From: Paramecium tetraurelia
Lineage: Eukaryota; Ciliophora; Oligohymenophorea; Peniculida; Parameciidae
Direction of reading: 5' to 3'
Assembly (NCBI RefSeq): GCF_000165425.1
Contig: NW_001799155.1
Location: 475,672 to 539,671, forward strand
Length of the DNA: 64,000 nt
This document shows positions 1-13,936 of the stretch, piece after piece; within the stretch, counting starts at the first letter, position 1; each line of letters begins with the position of its first letter. The translations under genes and the position numbers were made by a program. Below the pieces are notes generated by a model. It searched no databases and was not told the origin of the DNA. It saw only the letters and a list, made by a program, of their open reading frames with translations.

Positions 1-3000
1 TCCGAGGACTCATTTTACTTTATATTCCAAAGCCTAATTAGTTTGTCATCACTTGCTGAAGCTAGAATACTACCGTCCTATGAGACTGAGATGGCATTTA
101 TTTTTTTTTAATGTCCTTTCAGAGTTCCAACAATCTTTTTTGCTTTTACATCCCAAAACATAATATTATTCTCTTCTGTACTTATTGCTAACCATTCTTA
201 ATAAGGCAGATATGTCATGCAATTGATGTCTTTCTTAGTTGTTCCAATCAGAGTTTTAGAAGATTATGATGTTGAGAATAGCATGATTTAGTTTTTATTA
301 TTAACAAACACAAATGAATCTTTTCCAACTGCTTTCAAATAAGATCTAGAGAATCCTTCAATCTTTAAATTTTCTATTTATTTTATTACAAAATTGTTAT
401 TCTCCAAAATAGACATTTACACATAATCATTAACAAAGCAAATTAATTCTTCATCAAAGCTTAATTAGAAACAATTGTAATATAATTTACTCCTTATCAA
501 TACAATTTATTTTGACTTTTAGGTGTCAATAATTCGAAATGTTTTTTTCTCCTGATCTAAAATGGCTAGAAGTAATTATTTGTTAGATACTCCCTATCTT
601 TAAAATATTTAAGCTTATTTTATATAAGGATCTTTAATTGCATAATTCTTCTCTAACTGATATTGCATTCCTTTGCATATAATTTTTTGATTTTTTGTAA
701 TTGAAAATATTCTAATCATATAATATGAGCTTAACGAGAAATCATACCCACTGTTTGTAAATTTAATAAAGCAATCAGAAATTTTATTCTATAAATCAAA
801 AGTGTCAATAATATTTAAGCTACCATTAGAGTATTCAATCAATAAAATTTTTGATTCTGCTTACACAATAATAAAATTGTTTTCTTAGCATAATGCTACA
901 GCATTGACGTCTCCATTAAATGGAACCATTTCTTTAGTATCTAATTATAATAGAGAGAGCTTTCTTGAATAGGATAAAATAATAAGGAATTACGATTTAA
1001 TGGACATGAGCAATTGTTTAATGTACTGATCTTAATTGATTGGAAATGCAAATAAAATATTGAATATATCTTTGATATTAATATACTGTCCATCTTTAAT
1101 CCCTGCTCCAAGTTATTCATCTTCTTAAATAGAGAATGAACTAATTCCTTCATGATAGCCGCAAAGTTTAATGTTGTGTAGATCACTGAGTTTCCATATT
1201 CTTACATAGTTTTCACCTTACAAAATTAATATTTCATTCTATAAATACAATTAAGGCATAGCCTTTTCATTAATCTTTATTCCAGATATCTATTATCCTT
1301 TTTCACAATCCCAAATTTTAATCATTTAATCATCACATTACAATAAAACATTTTATTTAGCATTGAGAAATTTTAAAGATTTTGTATTTTAGCTTACTTT
1401 AAAAGAAAAATTGCATTCTTCGAATTCATTGCTAAATATATTTACCTCTAGGTTTTATGATAAAGCAATCATATCATTGGAAGATATTGCACCACAATCA
1501 AATTTCTATTCAAATGTTTATTCCAATTAAAAGCAATCTAAATTACAAACCAATAATTCTGAATTTGCATTTAACATAATAATTTGTTTATCATCATTAA
1601 TAAAACTAAACTACTTAATTGGAAATTCAAACACTTAAGATCCAATAAACTTTAATGTAATATCAGAACGTTTCCATAATTCTACAACATTCCTTTGAAA
1701 TAAAGCAACTAAATCAGTATTCTCAGAAAAAGTTATCTATTCAAAATCTTTTAAATAAGTGTTCTTTTTTTCAATTATCTAAAAAGTATTTAGATCCCAT
1801 AAAATAAGTTCGCCAGGACTTCCAGAGATTATAGATTTTTAATCATGAGTGAACATGAATTTGATTTTATCGTTCCTATGACCTTTTAACAATGTTTATC
1901 CATAATTCTGATTTTTGTTTTAAACGACAATATTTTGATTATGATTGAGGCAAAACCCTATAAAATTATTATCTTATGAAAATGAGACGTATGCTTCTTC
2001 TTTAGATTCTTCAACTCTTAGTAGATTATGTTCTACATCATAGATTTTGAACTAACTTTGAAATACCAACACAAATTATGAGCCATCTCTGGAATAATTT
2101 ATGGATTTAATTATTAAATCACCAAAATTAATTCTTTTTTACACATTAAAAGGTTTAGAGTCTAAATTCCAAAATAGTAATTCATCTTAATATCCAACGG
2201 CAAGTTCATTTTTAGTTGATGAAAACTAAACAGCCTTCACTTCTTTCTTTTGGTTTTCGAGTGATTCTTGAATTTATTAATTTTTATCCAAATCATAAAT
2301 TTTAATAGACTAGTTCTCTGATGTAACGTAAGCTACAATCCAACTTTATGGTTTAACATAAAAGTGATCAACACTTAAACTAAATTTTCTAATCTCTAAT
2401 TCCTTCTGAATTTTCTATGTATTTAATTTTAGTATTCTTTAGAAACTAGGCTTTAACTTTTAATCCTATTTAAGATTATTTATTAAAACCTTTGAACTGT
2501 TGTCATATGAAATATATAATTTTTCAAAATTATTTGATAATATGTAACTAATCCAATAATTTGAATCCCAAAAGATTAAACATATCGTTTTAAGAGTTGA
2601 AACTTCCAAAATAATGAATTATTTGACTACTTATTCAGCTTTTAAGAAAAAAGCCAATTTAAAGCCATCTTTAGAAAATTGTAACTGATTTGGTTGAAGA
2701 TCAAAATTAATTGAATTAACCTATGATCCTGAAGTTGGTTCAATTATATTTAGTTTCTTTTCATAAACCACTGCAGCTATATTACCTTAAGGCGATAGTT
2801 AAATTTCAAAACATTAATCCTTTTCTATTTAACTTTAATTCTCATTCTAGATTAGTTCTCTTGAAAACAAAAATTCTTGTGCCCCAAAAATTATTTATTT
2901 ATTATCTTATCCAAATATAATTGAATATACTTTAATATTTTAATTGAAGTTAATTATTATTAATTCTTTTTTAGTATTCTCTTATATATTCCAAACAATT

Positions 3001-6000
3001 GCTTTACTACTAGTAGTTATTGCAAAATAAATCCCATCATGACTAAATGTAAAATCCATTATTCTAATCTAATTTGAATCAATAACAGGTTCAAGCGACG
3101 TTTAATCATTCGTTATGTAGTTAATTAAATCAACTTATTTGTTTTGTTTTATAACTGCAACCATTGGTTCAGTTGGATGCAATGCAAATTATGTGATTAA
3201 CGCATTATTGAGATTGAAAATACATTCTTCACTTTGACCATCCTTTAATAAATCTAAGATTTGGAAATTTCCATCTCCATCTTAAGAATATAACCTTTTT
3301 GAATCCTGAGAAATTTATACTTTTATGACTTTGTTTTTCATTTCATCCACAATTTCACTTTTTAGAGGATTCTTTATATTCCATTTTCTAATAGTGCGGT
3401 CATCACTTCCTGAAAATAGTATTGAAGAATCTGATGAAAAATATAGAGTATTAATTTTGGCTGTATGTCCTTCTAAGTCTTAAATAAATCGATAAGTTTC
3501 TGCATTCCATAATTTAATTTGATTTTCTGTACCTACTGATGCGATATACTACCCATCAGGAGAAAATTGAACTTCTAAAACTCCACTATTATAGCCTTTT
3601 AAAAAGGGTTTTTCTTTACAAATTACATTTAACCATTATGCGTTTGACAAGTTAGCAAAATTTAGATTGCATGAATTAATTTCAACATTTTTAAATATCG
3701 ATTAACTTAAATCACAATCGAATAAACTTAGCCCAGAAATGTTTGTATTTTCCAATTCGATTCTGTTAAAATCTTGTGATCCCAAATAGACATTCATTTA
3801 ACTTAATAAATACATGCTATTTGATGCTGCTCTACAATAAACTTTATTCCTAGAAAGTTTTACTATTTCAATCAATTATAAGTTCATGTTTTGAACATTG
3901 ATTAATTTTTCTTTAATAAAATTGATTACACCCCTAAAGTTATCTGTGGAAATGTTGAATAAAGGATCATTAAAAACAGATTTAATCAAAATCTTTTGAT
4001 TTTTAGATAATTCAACTTTCCTTTCTTCTTAGATATTAACATCAAAATTATCCAAAGATGTTAAAAGATCAAAAATATACTTTGCAACATAGAACTCTTA
4101 AATTGATTTGTGTGTAAATGAAAATGTAGTTCCTTTAGCACTTAATAAGATGCAACTTCGAATTAATTTCTTATAATCATCTTCCATATCAAAATATTAA
4201 TTCAACCAATCATCAATAACTTATTCAATTTTATAATTACTTTTTAGATCAAGCCTACCTTGTGGTTTATAACCAATTTATGATAACTCTCTCAAAGTCA
4301 TATCAATGGCTAACGAATAAGAGAATTGAAAAATGTCACATGAGAAACTCTCGTAATTTGATACTTTACCAAGTTCTCTTTGTTTTTGAATTTACTGCTC
4401 ATGATAAAAATTAATAAAACCTTCATAAAATTCAAATACTGTGAATTTTTTCATTTTTAAAGCGATTATCACAGAATTAGTAACTTCAGAGCTTAATTTT
4501 ACTGTATTACCATCAAAAACAATATTATCTGCATCACGATGTAATGTGCTAACTATTGAGTAGTTTTGAAAAAACTTCTGATTTTCTAATTTATCAACAA
4601 TTTCATCTACTTTTGCTCTCTAAATTTTTAATTCAAGCTCTTCATCTTTCTCCTTTTCAGAAGTTTATTCATCATCAAGTTTTGATATGTCTTTTTGTTC
4701 ATTTCCAACAGAAGGTTAATTCTCTTTTCTATAAAATTCTTGTGCATTTTATGACAGTTTTATTTATTTTTATAAATTCATAAAATTTTTAATAAAAATA
4801 TCTTTTATCTAAGTAGACCCTGAATATCTTTTTGCCATATTAGGCAAAACCTAAACAATAATTTCTAGCATAAATGGAGTAGTCAATAAATCTTGGATCT
4901 TGATACTTTCAATAGCTGTTCTAAATTTATTAGCACTCCATAAAGCTAATAATTCTTTTCGTAATCCTGTTGTTTATTCTTCTTTCAAAATTTCTAAGCT
5001 TTTATGAGTTTTTAGCCTATCAATAACTACATCTTCTTCCTTATTTTGAAATATTCTATCTTAATTTCTAGAAAAAGATTTATTAATGCAAACAATCACT
5101 TATTAAGAAATCAAACCCCAAATAGTTAGAAACTCTTTCAAATCAAAGGACTATCCAGAAATTGATTTTACAAACTCATAAACTTCTTTTATTTTCCTTT
5201 TAACACTCAATTCAACATATTAATTTAGATATTCCATTTGTTGCTACTCATTAAAATTTTATAACTAAACTTCCTTCAACTTTATTAGACTTTCTCCGTA
5301 AAACCATGTTTAATATCCCGAGACATTCAGTATTTCTTTTCTTGTTGTGATTATTACTTTCATTTACCTATTTACTTTATCAATATTTAATTCTTAAATC
5401 AATTTATTTGTCATAATTAGATTTTATTAGATACAATCTTATTTCATTTCATCATAACTATCAAGTATTAAAATGATAAATTCTTTTTTATTTTAAATCG
5501 CATCTTTAAATTCTCTAAGTTAATATTTATCAAATTAATAATTATCAGATTCTAATGCTTATTCAAATAAATTATATTTTGGATTTTTTAAAGTTGGAAG
5601 TGATACAAAGATTGGAATCCATTTCGAATTAATTTCTCTTTATTTCCATAGAAATTCTTCAATTTTTCTAGCTGCTTTACTTTTACCAGAACCAGCATTT
5701 CCTGAAAGTAACATAACATCATTTGATTTAGATTCATCCCAAATAAATTCATTGACTTCACCTGTGAAATCATTCCATTATTCACTCATTAAATTGGTTA
5801 TTGTTATTCCATCTTTGGATTTAATAATTTCCCCAGTAACAGGATCATATTCAATGGTTTTCAATTAAACATATACAGAATCTACTTCTGCTAATCTAGA
5901 TTATAATAATATCTTTTATTTTCTTATTTCTAATAATTCATCATATCTTTTTCCTCTTAATTTTCGAATATCATCCCCAACTTAATTTAAACTCTCTTAT

Positions 6001-9000
6001 AAATTATCAATTTAATTTTTTATTTACTTCACATCTTTTGATATATCCTTTAAAAATAATAAACTAATATCCATAGCATCAGATAATTCTGAAATGTTAT
6101 CTAAAGATTCGTCTAGCTCTTCATATTATTATTTTAATTTTAATTGAAGTTTTTCTCTTTTTTAAGAATTTCCTTCAAGTTTAATTTACTGTTGTAGGTT
6201 TTCAAGCTTTTACATTCTTTCTTTCAATTCATCTTTCAAAGAACCTGATAAATTATCTAAGTCTTATGAAAATAATTATTTTTAAATTTAAACTAGTTCT
6301 TTGTTTTTCAATAAATTTCTAACTTTTTAGTCTTTTTCAAATACCCACATATGCTATATCTATTTAGTTGAGAACGAGCTTATCTATTATTCTTGAATGC
6401 TTTATTATAGTCTTATTAAATTGTATACTAACCCCTCTCTGACCTTATTGTCAAGATTAAATTTAATTGAATCAAATATCTTTTCCTTGATTTCATCATA
6501 TGTATTTTTCATCTCTTGCCATATACAAGCATTTACTTCATCAGGTTTTAACCCTTTTGAGTATTCTTAATTGGATTTCAAATTGAAAAATGCCAAAAAC
6601 TCAGATAATTTTAGATTCACGATTAATCGCCATTCAATTTATTGATTTTCAATTGAAAATTTAGCATTCAATTAATTAATTTATGATATAACTTTTAAGT
6701 TAAAAAACTTTTCGCTCTTTTCCTTTAGATTATTTATTGATGCATTAATGTTTTGTTATTCTTAATTTTATAATTGAACAAGTTGATCTTTCAGTTTATT
6801 TTACTCCTCATTTGATTGCTCTTATAATATGATTTATTGGATTTTTGTTTGTTTCTGTTTCTAAATTTGTTTCTATTGATGAATTAAGCTTAGTCCAAGT
6901 TATAATAATTTTTTATAAGATTTAAAATAATTATTACTTTGCTTAATAAGTGTTAACATCTATTCGTTGTGATTATTTATTTAGGCAAAAAATTATAGAG
7001 ATTCATCTCTCTACTCATAGACTTCCAATTTTTTTTCATTATTATTATTATTAAAATTATTGACAGCATCTAAAACTTGATCATACTTTGTTTAAAGATT
7101 TTCTAAAGTCGATAGTTCTTCAGGATCTTTTTAAACTTAAAGGATAAGAAATTATGCTTCTGCCAAAAATTTTAATATTTAATCGCATAATTCTAAATTT
7201 TGTTAACTTTAGAATTCATTTATAATTTAGTCAAAATCAGCTTAAATTTAAGCCACCAAATTTTTACAACTTACTTTAAAATTTTAATCCTCACCTTCTT
7301 CAGTGTTTGCATTGACAAATGTTGATAATTTTGATTTTTATTACACCAAAATCTAAGCAATATTGGTTTTAAAATTTTAGTCTTCCTATTCATTTGATGA
7401 TTCAGATTGCCTGGTGAAATCTTAAAGTTAGGACCTTATGCTCTTTAAATAATGTTTTTGTACATTTAAGAATTACTTTAAGAATGATAAAATTATTATA
7501 CAGAATTTGCAGTTAATGAAAACTTATTAGGCATTTTCTAGAGTAATGAATTGTTGATTGAATAAGTTAAATTTTGAATCGAAAACATTTTTTAGTCTTC
7601 CAATTACTTTATTGATCCATTATCCTTTGCAATTGTATTCAATTATTTCCCAAATATTGGTAACTTATAATGGTATGGCTTTTTCAATTTTCTCTTCTTT
7701 TGAAAGATATTTAGAAAAATGTTGTTTAAAGAAGTTCAAGCTCAAAGTAAATTGCACAAAGTTTTTATCAAAAGTGAAAAAGAAATCTTAAAAATAATTA
7801 ATTTCAAATAAGTTCATTATTTTATCCAAATCTACTTCATTTTTCATTGCTAAAAATAAGCTTGCTTCATATATTTAACTTGCAAATTCAATGACATTAA
7901 AGAATAAATTTAATAATTAGTCAATAAATTCAATTAAATAAATTTTCACAAAATCATTAATTTTTGCTTAATAATCTAATAAAACAGATTTATTTTTTTA
8001 AATTGTGATTTAATTTAGATAAGGGGTAAGCATATTTATTTTAGCAGCTTCAAATAATGATAATTCAAGAATATAATTTGATAATAGAATCAATTTTTTA
8101 TAGATTTCTAAAAATTATTTTAAAGATACTTTTTAATCATCCTAAATGATTTAAATTGAAATATAAGAGTCCTATTTAAAATAGTTTTGAAAGGATTGTA
8201 TTATTTGTTGATTTACTGAGATTAATTCATCCTTTTAAGACTTCAGATTATTAAATAATTTTTAAAGTACCTCTTATTCATAATTTGCTAATATGATTTC
8301 ATAGTCTTATTATGATTTCTTACTTTAGTTTTTGAACTAAAAATTTTTATAAAACTCCCAATGATTAATATTATGAGTAAGTTCTCCTTTCAATAGAAAT
8401 TAAGAAAATAATAAAAACTTTTTCTTCCCATATAACTCCAATAAATCTGTTGCTTCGAAGTCATGAACTTAACTAGATTAATTTTAAAAGAATGTTATAA
8501 TAGCTTGATTCTTATCGTAAGAAACACAATGTATTAAATCGTTTTCAATAAGAAGATTCCATTTATTTAATGATTAATTTTTTTGCTTTTTCAAAATAAT
8601 AGACTTATCGATAATAGGCCGATAAGCAATTATATCAAAAATCATTTAAATCCAACAAAAATGCAAGATCCAATTATTAGAAGTTAGTATATATTATTAA
8701 AAAACATCTTTTAGTTATTATATTTATTTGTAGACTGATTACTTTGATTTTAATTGTCTTATTATTGACCATTTTATTAATTAAAATAAGTAATATGTTT
8801 AATAGGTTTCTTTAGGGTACATAGTTTATTCAATTCCTTTATTTAAAAGATATCGACCTCCATTAACGATAGTGGAAAGTAGATCTTCTGTTGGAGAGAA
8901 GGACACAATTGATTTACCTGCTTCCTTAAAAAAGTCAATTAATAAATCAGTTCCTTCAGTTGAATTAGTTTATGAGTTCATTATCATAATTTTCATTATT

Positions 9001-9695
9001 GTTACTTCAAATTCGATCCCGGTCTTCCAAACATTTGCTTATTCAATTTCTAATTGAGTGTTGAATTCTGATAACTTCTATAAGTAATCCTATTATACTG
9101 AAGCTTCAAAATATCTTTTAGGATTGTTTAATTAGAATGCATACATAATCCTTAATAATTCATTACAAATTTATAAAATTTAATAGCAAATAAATCCAGA
9201 AATTCTTAGGTAAGTTGCAAGCACTGTCAAAATATTATCAAAATTTTCTTAAACTAACTCATAAATTTTGTCAGTTTCTTTTTGATCTATACAAAAATAA
9301 TTCAAATGTTCTCTGTTATGAATAAACCATTACACTTTCATTAATAATTCATTTCTTTTGGTAGGGTCTCCTATAAATTTAGCTCCTTCTACTATTATGG
9401 TAAGGGTGTCACTCAGATTTGTTCTATAGTTGTCAGGTAACGATGATGAAATCATTAAATTTTAGTCTGCCTTTACTTTCTTATCAATCACACAATCTAC
9501 TTTTGATTATCCGCATCCTCCACCTCTTAAATTAATCGTATTCTTGTAGTAGATTTGCTTTTAAGAATTTTGACTATCGATATATGATACATGTATTAGA
9601 AAGTCTTATAAAGCTTAGAATAGTATTTCAATCATTTCTGTATGTATTTCTCTATTTTAAGTTACCATTAATTCATTCATCAATGTGGCTAACAT
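1..9695 (-). CDS. Giant coiled-coil / NACHT / WD40-repeat protein, C-terminus beyond the window
   Basis: With the ciliate code I read one frame from ATG at 9695 to the left edge and saw no in-frame TGA: at least 3,231 codons with no intron needed. Domains: an unrecognised N-terminal third; Q/N/K-rich coiled coil to about residue 1250; a NACHT P-loop NTPase with Walker A GNAGSGKS at about 1332 and Walker B ILILDSYDE at about 1410; a short pentapeptide-like stretch (NLNFANLSNAQ) near 2000; then WD40 repeats (e.g. LASASDDKLIRLWNIK at the very end) for about 1,200 residues, enough for 25 or more blades. NACHT-WD40 proteins are STAND-type signalling NTPases that oligomerise on ligand sensing. The ligand and the role of the N-terminus are unknown here. 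Start choice: first ATG of the frame, followed by coherent sequence. Confidence 0.9.
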
Positions 9696-10192
9696 TTTAA
9701 ATTTTATGAAAATAAAGAAAAAATCACAGTCACAAATAAAAAGATTCGATTATTAAACTTAAATCATATTTTTCAGTTACTTTTTGTATATTTAATTTAA
9801 TCAAATATATAATAATAATCAACAATAAATAACACACGCTTAATATATTTTATTAATAACTTGTATTTCATACTTTATTATTTAATCTCCCATAGTGAAA
9901 AACCTGATTTTAGAAGAGCAATTAGACTAATTTAGTTAAATATAATGAGTTATAAAATAGATTCTTATATTTTTGTGTATAAACAATATTGAAGAAACAT
10001 ATAACTTACAAAAATATATATTGTATTTCAATGTTCACTCTTCAATATAACATTCTCTATGATTCTCCGAGACTTAATACTAATTCAATTTAAAAATTAG
10101 ACTAATAAGCTCTAATATTTTTCTCTAAGAGAAATAGGCTAATTATATAAAATAAGCATTTTAGAAGTACACTATTTTATATTTGATGATTA
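9696..10192. other. Noncoding A+T-rich spacer
   Basis: About 500 bp upstream of the giant NACHT-WD40 gene. I see only A+T-rich sequence and no coherent reading frame or recognisable RNA. It should hold the promoter of the minus-strand giant gene. Confidence 0.5.
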
Positions 10193-10862
10193 CCTGCTTA
10201 TTTTAAGCAATAAAATTATGCATAAGCACCCTTAAATAAATATAGATTATTGATTGGAAAAAATAAATTACCAGAATATTCATTCAGATAATGAAAGTTT
10301 ATTTTCAAAAGGCATATTCATTGAATAGATAAACAATTTTAATTTCCTAATTAAGAAGAATAAAATGATTTTTCATAGGGAATTGAGTTTGTTGAAAGTG
10401 AAGTGGAATCATTAATGAAGTACAATGAGAATTCCTTATAATGATTTTTATGCATCTTTCATTAATAAATGTAGGTATTAGCCAACAGTTATTATAGCAA
10501 ATTAAAGAAGATTTCATTTATTCTTTTTTTAAGATATTAAAATATAAAATATATGTCTATAGGAATTTGTATTAGATCATGAACATTACAGAAATTTATA
10601 TTCAGATATATGTAATCAAATATTTATTTCTTGTGGAAATAAAAATGTAATAATGTTCAGCCTATGATAGCCAATGCAGAAATTCGATTAGATGTGCAAT
10701 TAAATTAATTATTTAATAGTGAAAATCATAAATTCAAATTTTATATTGGAGAAATCATCATAAGTAGATTAATCTGTAATAGATGATTTATTAAATTTAA
10801 ATCTACCAAAATTTCAAATTAAGCTAAATTCTGATTGCTTAACTTTTTAATATATATAATGA
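10193..10862 (+). pseudogene. Frame-broken gene remnant, protein unknown
   Basis: Protein-like sequence runs along the plus strand but changes frame about three times. Segments include APLNKYRLLIGKNKLPEYSF, then SDNESLFSKGIFIEQINNF, then QGIEFVESEVESLMKYNE, then YNDFYASFINK. The last part, from ATG at 10425, is clean: two good introns (10471-10497, 27 nt; 10647-10670, 24 nt) restore a frame ending at TGA 10860-10862. The earlier frame changes cannot be explained by GTA...AG introns, so I read this as a decayed gene copy, perhaps a lost duplicate. A short real gene starting at 10425 is the alternative. No family recognised. Confidence 0.4.
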
Positions 10863-11072
10863 ACATTTTGATTGATTATCAATTAAAATTATAAATAATC
10901 TATTTATATATATAAACTTATAAAAATTAGTCATATGTTGGAAATAATTAAGATGCAGACTTAAAATAAGGAAGTATTTTTTTAATTTTCACTCTTTATT
11001 AGCCAATGTCAATATAAGTAAAAATAGTAAAGTTAAATATAATATATTTATAGCAAAATATTAATTATATTT

Positions 11073-12706
11073 TCACTTCTTCTTTTTCTTTTTTGGTCTT
11101 TGCATGACAACACTTTCTAGGGGAAGAGGCATTCTTAATCCATCATCCTTAGGATCTGTCATTTTATTTATTGTTCGAATAATATTGACTTTTGGATACT
11201 CATTTCTTTTTTCTTACAAGAAGGCATCCGATATTTCAGGAGTAAAATTAATTGAAATAACCTATAGATTGGGTAATGCCTTGATAATTAAATAAATAAA
11301 ATACTTTGAGTATTCCTTCCAATCCTTGTTCTCCCAATTTACTACAATTATTAAGCTCAAGCATTTCAAGTTTATTACATGACTAAGCAATATAAACTAG
11401 AGTATTGTCAGCAAGATATTGAATTCCTCCTAATTTAAGTTATTTCAGTTTGTGTAAGGAACTCAATCTGCCTACTGAAGAATCACTAATATTGGTTGAT
11501 CCAGAAAGTATGAGAGTATGAATGTTTGTACAAAGGGAAGTAGCAGAAATGACTGAATCACTAATATCTTTTGTAGGAATGAAAGACACATCTAATAGTT
11601 CCATATCTACTTTAGAACGGGAAATTAGATCAGATAATAAATCTGCTTATAGGTTTTCTACTGTTGCTATTTAAAGTTCTTATAATCTACATCCACTTTA
11701 AAGTAGATATTTTGTAAAGTTACTTGTTAGATTGTTACAAAATGAAATATTAATTCTTTAGAGTAAAGGAGCATTTTAGAGAGGCTCTAATGAGTAGTCA
11801 GTTATAGATTATAAATTGCTAGCACATTTGAAACCCTGCAAATATTTTGAAGTAAAATCCAAAAAGTTTCTGATTCCAATTTCTGTCAATTTTTGACATG
11901 ATGACACATCAATGTATTTCAAATTTTTACATGATTTTGCTAATTCCATTAAAATATCATCCTCTAAGTCTGTATTTGAGAGGACTATCTCTTCAAGATT
12001 GATAGCGAAGTATCCAATTTTGCTTATTTGTTCCATCTTCAACCATGTGTGATTATGCAAATTCAAGAATCTTAACTTAGGAGTTAATACTTCTTATAGA
12101 TTCTACTCAGAAAGTATTGAGTTTGGCAATTTCTATTTTATAATTAAAGTATAATACCTTTAAATGTCTGATGTCTTCATTTTCATAAGACTAATTGTAT
12201 ACAACATCCCCAACTTGACGAATGTTTCGAGTAAAGTTTTCATTCTATTCCTATTTGAATTGACTATTGATTGGTTTAATATTCAAATAAGGATCATAGT
12301 CCTTATAGGTTTAATTATAAATAAGAGCCTTGGATTCAGGCTTTGCGGTTGTTAACTACTTAAGGGTCTTCTTAAATCCTGGAGGTGGGACACCGACATC
12401 TTCAGGAATTACAGCTTCCTTTGTTAGCTGATAATTCGTAAATGGTTTTATTAGTTGATTATTTTATTATTCCTAATTTTAGAACTTGAGTAATACTTTT
12501 TTGCGTTTCTAATAGAGAAAATCAAGATTGTCATCGTATTCTTTTGGTTTTGGTTTAGGCATAAATTAAGGATTCTAAAGTACACGAGGGTAGTTCATGG
12601 AACACCAACCAAGGAGACTACTATGCTGATTGAAAGCAGGAAACTAAACACGCTCTATGTTCTTATTGACAGTTTCCTTTATAGAGAACTCTTTATCATT
12701 TTTCAT
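11073..12706 (-). CDS. Leucine-rich-repeat (AMN1/F-box-LRR type) protein
   Basis: Exons total 528 codons (527 aa) after removing introns 12133-12157 and 11280-11304; the second ends in AAG. The second half has cysteine-containing LRRs of the AMN1/FBXL type: NLEEIVLSNTDL, NLKYIDVSSCQKLTEIGI, CNKLEMLELNNCSKLGEQGL. The N-terminal ~170 residues are polar and unrecognised (contain CSMNYPRVLQNPQF); no F-box is evident. The tail ends in a run of lysines. Such LRR proteins usually act as scaffolds or substrate adaptors. The frame is open to an ATG at 12706; an in-frame ATG at 12562 is an alternative start. The upstream gene's stop is only 12 bp away, so the shorter start deserves consideration. Confidence 0.8.
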
Positions 12707-12718
12707 TTAATAAAATAA

Positions 12719-13936
12719 TCAGACTGTTATATTCTAAATTAAACTTGGGAAATCGTTGTAGTTTCTATTAAATACTTGGATTACTTCTGTTAAGATGTCA
12801 CTTTATTAAGTTCTAGAGTTTAGAAATTACAGCATACCTAATCTTAGTAGCCTCAACATATCCATTGTGATAATCAACACAAGTTCGTTCCCAATCATCC
12901 TTTTGTTTTCTCAGAAGAGTAGATTTCTATGCTTAATCAATGATATTACATCAGTATTGAATCTAATATCATTATTCAATTCAAGTATGGTTTGATTGAT
13001 TATTAAGACTCGAGCTTTGAATGTTGCAATAGTAGCTTATAATCTTCTGTTTTAAATAACTATTCTTTCCTTTTAGTTTTAATAGTCTTGTTCTCTTGCA
13101 TTGTCTTCCAATAATTCTTTCTTCAAAAGATCGAATATGCTTTCAATCAACTCATCAATTATCTCTTATATCTTTGCTACTCCTTGTTAATTTGCCTGAA
13201 TTCCAGGGTCTCTATTGTAAAATAACTAGAATTTTACTGTGATGTTTCCAAAAGCAATTCATACAGCAATCCAATTCCATTTGATTGTTTTTTTAAAGAC
13301 TTTTAATGTGCTTCCAATTCATTGAACATAAATTATGAAAATTCAAGGAATGAGTATGTTCCAGCCAAAGGATCCCATTTCTTTGTACTTAATTTACTAA
13401 TTATTCTTTTTCCTTCTTGCAATGCACCTATCATGGTAGTTAATTCATCTCTTCTTGCTTCATATTATTACTATATTTATTTAAAATATTTATAATACTC
13501 TTGTTAAATCTCTTTACTCTGTTAAATCGGCAATACGCTAATTATTTCGATCTTCTATTTCTTATTTATCCAATAATTGTCTCTATTTATTTTTTTATTC
13601 TTAAACGAATAATGGCAATGTTTGTTAATCTTTTGCTAATTAATATTCGGATGAATCTATAACGAATAATATCTCATCGTATTTGTCATCACAGAATTGT
13701 GTGTGATCCCTTGACTTCTATCTCTCAACATCCTATTCTCCATTTATTCTCTCCTTCATTTAAGTGAGGAGATCAATTATTTTATCAACACTGCTGTTTC
13801 CTTCCAATTGAACCTATATTGTTTGAATTATAGTCTTTCCAAATTCACTGTTTTGTAGAGATTACAACAGTGTTTCACTCTCACTCAAACTACTTGCAAA
13901 TATTACAAGAGAACATAATAATATAAGCTTATGCAT
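12719..13936 (-). CDS. Trichocyst matrix protein family
   Basis: Four introns (13471-13498, 13212-13237, 12927-12949, 12813-12837) give 372 codons (371 aa). The protein begins with a clear signal peptide (MHKLILLCSLVIFAS) and continues as Q/E/D-rich heptad sequence with family-like segments (NSSVDKIIDLLTQMKERING, LEAHQKSLKKQ, IQEIIDELIESIFDLLKKEL) and a DDWERTCVDYHNGYVEA stretch. Length, signal peptide and composition match the acidic coiled-coil proteins that crystallise in Paramecium trichocysts, the dense-core secretory organelles; Tetrahymena Grl proteins are relatives. These are made as precursors and processed in the secretory pathway. The family assignment is from remembered pattern, not a search. 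Confidence 0.75.

Noticed and set aside
3-11. Shared 9-mer at both window ends as a terminal repeat
   Set aside because: The left copy lies in the middle of the WD40 gene's coding sequence, so a 9-base match is most likely chance.
941-1186. Short standard-code open frames across the window
   Set aside because: They are fragments or shadows of much longer genes once TAA and TAG are read as glutamine; many lie on the wrong strand or in the wrong frame of a recognised protein.
10194-10420. A 70-codon open frame starting ATG near 10194
   Set aside because: It runs in a different frame from the protein-like segments and its composition looks like a shadow.
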